DNA from: an uncultured Phascolarctobacterium sp.
Lineage (GTDB): Bacteria > Bacillota > Negativicutes > Acidaminococcales > Acidaminococcaceae
DNA: 26,612 nt
Reading direction: 5' to 3'
Assembly (NCBI GenBank): GCA_900545025.1
Contig: UQXH01000024.1
Location: 1 to 26,612, forward strand
This document shows, in pieces, positions 22,508 through 26,612 of this stretch; position 1 is the first letter of the stretch, and every line of letters starts with the position of its first letter. The translations under genes were made by a program, and so were the position numbers. Under the pieces are notes generated by a model. It was not told the DNA's origin. It saw nothing but the letters and a program-made list of their open reading frames with translations, and searched no databases.

Positions 22508-23239
22508 ATGAGTAATGGAATACAAAACGATCCTTATGCGGCGTTTGTTCAGATGTCTGACGAGGAAATCGTTTTGGAAGCGCAGCTCCATGAAAATGTA
22601 TTGGCACAGGAGTATTTGCTGCATAAATACAGAAATTTTGTCAGGGCCAAAGCTCGCAGTTATTTCCTTATCGGGGCCGAGAGAGAAGACATTATCCAAG
22701 AAGGCATGATTGGTCTGTACAAGGCTATCCGTGATTATAAAAGTGATAAGCAGTCGTCTTTCCGTGCTTTTGCTGAATTATGTGTAACGCGACAGATTAT
22801 TACCGCGATTAAGACTGCCACAAGGCAGAAGCATATACCTTTGAATTCTTATGTGTCGCTGAATAAGCCTATTTATGAAGAGGATTCCGACAGGACATTG
22901 CTGGATATTATCAGCGGTGTCAAGGTGGCTAATCCAGAGGATATGATTATCAGCCGTGAGGAGTTCAGTGATATTGAAAATAAGATGAACAATATCCTCA
23001 GCGATCTTGAATGGAAAGTGCTGATGAGTTATCTTGACGGCAAGTCCTACCAGGAGATTGCCGAGGAACTGGAAAGGCATATCAAGTCCATTGATAATGC
23101 TTTGCAGCGTGTAAAGCGCAAGCTGGAAAAATATATTATCAGCCGCGGAGATATCACTGATTTGCGGACTGTTTACAGCGGCTTGCTGGCTATTGATCCG
23201 GAAGAGCGGTTTCACAATAAAAAAGCAAAAAATAATTGA
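22508..23239 (+). CDS. sigH: Sigma-70 family RNA polymerase sigma factor, SigH type
   Basis: The 243-residue sigma factor has region 2 (about 30-95, with EREDIIQEGMIGLYKAIRDY and SFRAFAELCVTRQI) and region 4 (about 155-215, with SDLEWKVLMSYLDGKSYQEIAEEL). Gene position after rae1/yacP is that of Bacillus sigH, whose product governs stationary phase, competence and spore start. In a non-sporulating host its regulon is unknown. It is about 25 residues longer than Bacillus SigH because of a C-terminal tail (VYSGLLAIDPEERF...). CGGAGG lies 11 bases before the ATG. A promoter and palindrome precede it. Confidence 0.93.
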   Translation: MSNGIQNDPYAAFVQMSDEEIVLEAQLHENVLAQEYLLHKYRNFVRAKARSYFLIGAEREDIIQEGMIGLYKAIRDYKSDKQSSFRAFAELCVTRQIITAIKTATRQKHIPLNSYVSLNKPIYEEDSDRTLLDIISGVKVANPEDMIISREEFSDIENKMNNILSDLEWKVLMSYLDGKSYQEIAEELERHIKSIDNALQRVKRKLEKYIISRGDITDLRTVYSGLLAIDPEERFHNKKAKNN

Positions 23240-23262
23240 ATACTGATAAAAGTGTAACACAT

Positions 23263-23304
23263 AATAACATCATCTTGATTTTTTCAAAATGGTGTTATTT
23301 TTTT
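23263..23304 (+). terminator. Terminator of sigH
   Basis: The stem AATAACATCAT/ATGGTGTTATT (one G-T pair), extended by TTGA/TCAA, is followed by a run of Ts. Confidence 0.85.
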
Positions 23305-23388
23305 AAAGGAATTTAAGAATGTTCAGCGAATATATTGCATAACAAAATGGTTTGAATTACACCTTGAGGTGTTAGGGAGGTTTTGCAA

Positions 23389-23853
23389 ATGAATCAAGTA
23401 GAAGAATTGGTAAAAGTTGTAGAACAGGCTAAGGCTGACAAAGGTAATGTTGTTATTGTTACCGGTAAACCGGGCAGCGGCAAAAGCAAAGTTTTGCGCG
23501 AAGCGGCAGAAATGAAGAAATGGACGTATGTTGACTGCCGTATGCTGATTAGCGAAGAGTTCCTGGCGATTCCTGCAGCTGACAGAGGTCTTTATGCGCC
23601 TGACCTGATGGCAAATATTCTTGAAGGTTACAATGCTGACGTCATTATCCTGGACAGACTGCAGACTTTGTTCGTACCTGTATTCCATATCAATGTCGAC
23701 AGCCTGATGCGCAAGCTCAGCAAGAAGTTTACTATTGTTACTGCTTGGCCCGGCTATCAGCAGAACGGTAACCTTTGTTATGATAAATTTGATGGTACCG
23801 AAGCTATCCGCATCAGTCCGGACGGCTTTAAGATTTGGAATGTTGAAGGCTGA
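23389..23853 (+). CDS. BrxF-like P-loop NTPase, stand-alone
   Basis: The 154-residue protein has a perfect Walker A, GKPGSGKS (residues 26-33), and Walker B, VIILDRL (85-91). Its later pattern is unusual: LISEEFLAIPAADRGLYAPDL, then LDRLQTLFVPVFHINVDSL and the end motif TIVTAWPGYQQ (AWPG at 119-122). From memory this resembles BrxF, the small ATP-binding protein of BREX-3 phage-defence systems (rrLLeLp, LDnIElLF, aWpG). No other BREX gene is in the window. The ATG at 23389 follows AGGGAGG by eight bases. Twelve bases separate it from pfkA, so they may share a transcript. The role is unknown; the family resemblance should be searched. Confidence 0.75.
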   Translation: MNQVEELVKVVEQAKADKGNVVIVTGKPGSGKSKVLREAAEMKKWTYVDCRMLISEEFLAIPAADRGLYAPDLMANILEGYNADVIILDRLQTLFVPVFHINVDSLMRKLSKKFTIVTAWPGYQQNGNLCYDKFDGTEAIRISPDGFKIWNVEG

Positions 23854-23865
23854 TAGGAGGCTTTC

Positions 23866-24960
23866 ATGACTGAAAAAAAGCGTCGTTTTGCAGTGCTTAC
23901 TGGCGGCGGTGACTGCCCTGGGTTAAATGCGGTCATCAGCGCCGTAGTCAAGACTTTCCTGCAGAACGGTTGTGAAATATATGGTGTGCCCAACGGCTTT
24001 AACGGTTTGGTAAACGGGCAGCTGATTCCAATGGATTTCGCCAGTGTATCGGGTATTCTGCCGCGCGGCGGTACGATTTTAGGCACTACTAACCGCGATA
24101 ACCCATTTAAATTTGCTGTTGAAGAAAACGGCGAGCTTGTTTATTACGATATGCGCGACAGGGTAGTGGAAAATCTACAGAAGTACGATATTGAAGCATT
24201 GGTCGTTATTGGCGGCGACGGAAGCCTGAACATTGGTGCCAAACTGGCACGTGAGTGCGGTGTCAAGGTTGTTGGTGTTCCTAAGACTATTGATAATGAT
24301 TTGCCCTGTACAGAGCGTACATTCGGCTTTGATACGGCTATGGCGATGGCGACGGAAGCGGTGGACAGACTGCATACTACAGCTGAATCACATCACCGGG
24401 TAATGGCTTTGGAGGTTATGGGCCGTTATGCCGGCTGGATCGCCCTGCATAGCGGTATTGCCGGCGGCGCAGATGTCATACTGATTCCGGAGATTCCCTA
24501 TAATATTGATTCTGTAATCAAAAAAATTTATGAACGGAAAGCGGCCGGAAAAAATTTCAGTATCATCGTCGTTGCCGAAGGCGCTAAGCCTGTAGGCGGA
24601 GAAATGACTGTTGCCCGCAGGGTAGAAGGCAGCTTTGAACCCATCCGTCTTGGCGGTGTTGGTGAAAAGCTGGTTAGAGAGATTGAAGAGAAAACCGGCA
24701 TCGAATCTCGGTGCACTGTGTTAGGGTACCTGCAGCGAGGCGGCTCGCCTACTCCTTTTGACAGGGTATTGTCCATAAGATATGGCGTGGCTGCGGCAGA
24801 AGCTTGTTTGCGTGGTGAATATAATGTCATGGTATCTTTATTCCATGATAAGATAGTTACCGTCTATATCCAAAAGGCGGCATCTACGCCGCGGGCAGTG
24901 CCGGTTGACAGCGAAATAATCAGTACCGGCAGGCAGATTGGCATCTGCTTTGGCGACTAA
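23866..24960 (+). CDS. pfkA: 6-phosphofructokinase, mixed-substrate (group III) type
   Basis: The 364-residue glycolytic enzyme phosphorylates fructose 6-phosphate. TGGGDCPGLNAVI is the first phosphate loop, GGDGS (116-120) the second, and PKTIDND (139-145) carries catalytic D143. The Gly in GGDGS is the ATP-type residue, while Lys140 matches the PPi-type enzymes; E. coli has Gly there. This mixture is known in group III PFKs that use ATP. MALEVMGRYAGWIAL and GYLQRGGSPTPFDR follow as expected. TAGGAGG lies before the ATG. It ends at a strong terminator. Confidence 0.95.
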   Translation: MTEKKRRFAVLTGGGDCPGLNAVISAVVKTFLQNGCEIYGVPNGFNGLVNGQLIPMDFASVSGILPRGGTILGTTNRDNPFKFAVEENGELVYYDMRDRVVENLQKYDIEALVVIGGDGSLNIGAKLARECGVKVVGVPKTIDNDLPCTERTFGFDTAMAMATEAVDRLHTTAESHHRVMALEVMGRYAGWIALHSGIAGGADVILIPEIPYNIDSVIKKIYERKAAGKNFSIIVVAEGAKPVGGEMTVARRVEGSFEPIRLGGVGEKLVREIEEKTGIESRCTVLGYLQRGGSPTPFDRVLSIRYGVAAAEACLRGEYNVMVSLFHDKIVTVYIQKAASTPRAVPVDSEIISTGRQIGICFGD

Positions 24961-24993
24961 GTTTTAAGTTTAATTTCAGATAAGAAGCATAAG

Positions 24994-25025
24994 ATAGAGG
25001 ATGGCTTTAGCCATCCTCTATTTCT
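24994..25025 (+). terminator. Terminator of pfkA
   Basis: A 12-bp perfect stem ATAGAGGATGGC/GCCATCCTCTAT (24994-25005, 25010-25021) has a TTTA loop and a T-rich tail. Confidence 0.95.
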
Positions 25026-25060
25026 TTATTTACATAAATTGCGGAATTTTTATCTGTGCA

Positions 25061-25089
25061 TTGATGTTAGGCTGTAATACGTGTATAAT
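25061..25089 (+). promoter_or_regulatory. Predicted promoter of uppP
   Basis: TTGATG (25061-25066), 17 bases, TATAAT (25084-25089), 34 bases before the ATG. Confidence 0.75.
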
Positions 25090-25123
25090 TAAATTATTTG
25101 TAATATGATTGAAGGAGAGTAAA

Positions 25124-25927
25124 ATGGATCAGAATCTGATTGCTGTCATTGTTGGTATTGTCGAAGGCTTAACGGAATTCCTTCCTGTTTCGTCTACCGG
25201 GCATATGATTATTGTCGGGCACTTGTTAGGATTTAGTGAGCGTGTCGCCGATGTCTTTGACGTGTTTGTTCAATTAGGGGCTATTTTATCTGTTATCTTT
25301 ATCTATAAAGAGCGTTTTTATCGCTTTTTTACCAAAGAGGGCTGGCAGCTTAACAGGGGATTAAGCGTATGGCATGTGGCGGCAGGCATTGTGCCGGTTA
25401 TGGCAGTTGCGTTTTTCCTTTATAAATATATCAAGGAATATCTTTTTTCACCGTTTACTGTTGCTATCGGTCTGGCGCTGGGCGGCTTGCTGCTGATTTA
25501 TGCAGAGAAAAAGACGGCGCATAAGCAGGACCAGCTGGTAAAGAGTGTGGATGATATTACTATCAAGCAGGCTCTGTATGTAGGCATCTATCAATTTCTT
25601 TCCCTGTGGCCGGGGTTTTCCCGCAGCGGCAGTACGATTGCCGGCGGCTTGCTGGTAGGACTTAGCCGTGAGGCGGCGGCAAATTATACTTTTATTATTG
25701 CCGTACCGCTGATGTTTGTGGCCTGCATATATGACTTGATGAAGAATATTCATGGCCTGACTCCTGAAGAGCTGAAGATTTTGGGCATCGGTTTTGTTGT
25801 TTCTTTTATTGTTGCTTATTGGTCGGTGCTGTGGTTTTTAAAATTCCTGCATAAATACAGCCTGAGCAGTTTTGCTTATTATCGTATTGCTTTGGCGTTT
25901 TTTACTTATTGGTTTTTTTATATGTAA
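25124..25927 (+). CDS. uppP: Undecaprenyl-diphosphatase (BacA family)
   Basis: The 267-residue membrane enzyme recycles undecaprenyl diphosphate to the monophosphate lipid carrier used in wall synthesis; it can also give bacitracin resistance. Family motifs are EGLTEFLPVSSTGH (E14, E18, H27) and PGFSRSGSTI (R167). About seven or eight membrane helices fit the fold. The ATG at 25124 lies six bases after AAGGAGA; an in-frame TTG at 25109 lies before that site. It is a single-gene unit with its own promoter. Confidence 0.96.
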   Translation: MDQNLIAVIVGIVEGLTEFLPVSSTGHMIIVGHLLGFSERVADVFDVFVQLGAILSVIFIYKERFYRFFTKEGWQLNRGLSVWHVAAGIVPVMAVAFFLYKYIKEYLFSPFTVAIGLALGGLLLIYAEKKTAHKQDQLVKSVDDITIKQALYVGIYQFLSLWPGFSRSGSTIAGGLLVGLSREAAANYTFIIAVPLMFVACIYDLMKNIHGLTPEELKILGIGFVVSFIVAYWSVLWFLKFLHKYSLSSFAYYRIALAFFTYWFFYM

Positions 25928-25930
25928 ATG

Positions 25931-25959
25931 TTGACAAATTACAGAGAGTGATATATAAT
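25931..25959 (+). promoter_or_regulatory. Strong promoter of the tRNA cluster
   Basis: TTGACA (25931-25936), 17 bases, TATAAT (25954-25959): a full consensus sigma-A promoter, 15 bases before the first tRNA. Confidence 0.93.
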
Positions 25960-25974
25960 AACTTTCGTCCTAAT

Positions 25975-26050
25975 GCTGACATAGCTCAATAGGTAGAGCA
26001 GCTGACTTGTAATCAGCAGGTTGGGGGTTCGATTCCTCTTGTCAGCTCCA
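25975..26050 (+). tRNA. tRNA-Thr (TGT)
   Basis: A 76-base cloverleaf with acceptor GCTGACA/TGTCAGC, anticodon stem GCTGA/TCAGC and loop CTTGTAA (anticodon TGT, reads ACA). CCA is encoded. First gene of the five-tRNA transcript. Confidence 0.96.
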
Positions 26051-26053
26051 GAT

Positions 26054-26138
26054 GGAGAGGTTCCCGAGTGGTTAAAGGGAGCAGACTGTAAATCTGCCGC
26101 GTTTCGCTTCGTTGGTTCGAATCCAACCCTCTCCACCA
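26054..26138 (+). tRNA. tRNA-Tyr (GTA)
   Basis: An 85-base tRNA with a long variable arm (CGCGTTTCGCTTCG). Acceptor GGAGAGG/CCTCTCC and anticodon loop CTGTAAA (anticodon GTA). CCA is encoded. Nearly identical to the copy at 26539. Confidence 0.96.
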
Positions 26139-26145
26139 ATGATAT

Positions 26146-26221
<76 letters not shown>

Positions 26222-26230
26222 ATTAAATAT

Positions 26231-26306
26231 GCTGATGTAGCTCAGTCGGCAGAGCGTATCCTTGGTAAGGATAAGGTCACCAGTTCAATCCTGGTCATCA
26301 GCTCCA
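26231..26306 (+). tRNA. tRNA-Thr (GGT)
   Basis: A 76-base cloverleaf with acceptor GCTGATG/CATCAGC, anticodon stem TATCC/GGATA and loop TTGGTAA (anticodon GGT, reads ACC). CCA is encoded. Confidence 0.96.
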
Positions 26307-26311
26307 CAAAT

Positions 26312-26388
26312 GGCGGCGTAGCTCAGTTGGCTAGAGCATGCGGTTCATACCCGCAGTGTCCGCGGTTCGAATCCGTGCGCCGCCACCA
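26312..26388 (+). tRNA. tRNA-Met (CAT), elongator
   Basis: A 77-base cloverleaf with a fully paired GGCGGCG/CGCCGCC acceptor, anticodon stem TGCGG/CCGCA and loop TTCATAC. The paired first base and the body sequence fit elongator Met rather than the lysidine Ile tRNA. Confidence 0.92.
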
Positions 26389-26401
26389 ACTATTAAAAAA
26401 T

Positions 26402-26423
26402 GACTCCATAGGGAGTCTTTTTT
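26402..26423 (+). terminator. Terminator of the five-tRNA unit
   Basis: The stem GACTCC/GGAGTC (26402-26407, 26412-26417) has a 4-base loop and six Ts. Confidence 0.9.
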
Positions 26424-26493
26424 ATTTATCAGCAGTTAGCTGCTCAGAGAAAAACACAGCTAATAATTTTTATGAAATTTTAAGAAAAGATTG

Positions 26494-26522
26494 TTGACAA
26501 TCTGACGAGAATAGAGTATAAT
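26494..26522 (+). promoter_or_regulatory. Strong promoter of the second tRNA unit
   Basis: TTGACA (26494-26499), 17 bases, TATAAT (26517-26522), 16 bases before the second tRNA-Tyr. Confidence 0.93.
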
Positions 26523-26538
26523 TCTTTTTGTCGCAAAT

Positions 26539-26612
26539 GGAGAGGTTCCCGAGTGGCTAAAGGGAGCAGACTGTAAATCTGCCGCGTTTCGCTTCGTTGG
26601 TTCGAATCCAAC
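26539..26612 (+). tRNA. tRNA-Tyr (GTA), second copy, cut by window edge
   Basis: The 74 visible bases match the tRNA-Tyr at 26054 except for one base in the D-loop (GGCTAAA for GGTTAAA). The 3' acceptor half lies beyond the window. Confidence 0.95.

Overview
The window is a chromosomal stretch of a Bacillota bacterium. It is probably one of the Negativicutes (Acidaminococcaceae/Phascolarctobacterium-like); that placement is inference from gene order and gene style, not proven. The main clue is the Bacillota housekeeping run CarD - PIN/TRAM (YacL) - ispD - ispF - gltX - cysS - mrnC - thyX - rlmB - yacP/rae1 - sigH, all on the plus strand. It is followed by pfkA, uppP and a tRNA cluster. The core is moderately GC-rich. 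The first ~4.2 kb is visibly AT-rich and foreign.

Region 1 (1 to about 4160) is the right end of an integrated element. It holds a DUF927-like ATPase preceded by two long direct repeats, an unknown 114-residue protein, an excisionase-like HTH protein and a tyrosine recombinase. Next come an intact minus-strand tRNA-Arg(CCG) and, about 150 bases further on, the 5' half of a second, differently sequenced tRNA-Arg(CCG) that still has its own promoter. My reading is that the element inserted into the native tRNA-Arg gene, cut it at its 3' half, and carries a complete replacement tRNA-Arg.

Region 2 (4283-7180) holds an AI-2E-family permease, a YbgC-like thioesterase, a CofE-like protein and a one-helix membrane protein of unknown role, ending in a strong terminator.

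Region 3 (7213-12090) is a self-contained phenolic-acid decarboxylation module. It consists of a MerR-family activator, a promoter with the 19-bp spacer and dyad typical of MerR control, a UbiD enzyme strongly resembling gallate decarboxylase LpdC, a DASS-type anion permease, a UbiX/LpdB flavin prenyltransferase and a small LpdD-like protein. The predicted job is uptake of a hydroxybenzoate (gallate or protocatechuate), synthesis of the prenylated-FMN cofactor, and decarboxylation.

Region 4 (12153-14480) has a minus-strand HAD phosphatase, then CarD from two tandem consensus promoters, then an exported protein built of two copies of an undescribed ~70-residue unit.

Region 5 (14550-23304) is the YacL-ispDF-gltX-cysS-mrnC-thyX-rlmB-yacP-sigH block. 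It covers isoprenoid precursors, tRNA charging, rRNA processing and methylation, dTMP synthesis and a sigma factor. A perfect 14-bp palindrome sits at the predicted sigH start of transcription.

Region 6 (23389-26612) has a stand-alone P-loop protein resembling BrxF of BREX-3 phage defence, with no other BREX gene in view. After it come a phosphofructokinase with a mixed ATP/PPi-type signature, UppP, and tRNAs Thr(TGT), Tyr, fMet, Thr(GGT) and Met. A second tRNA-Tyr is cut by the window edge.
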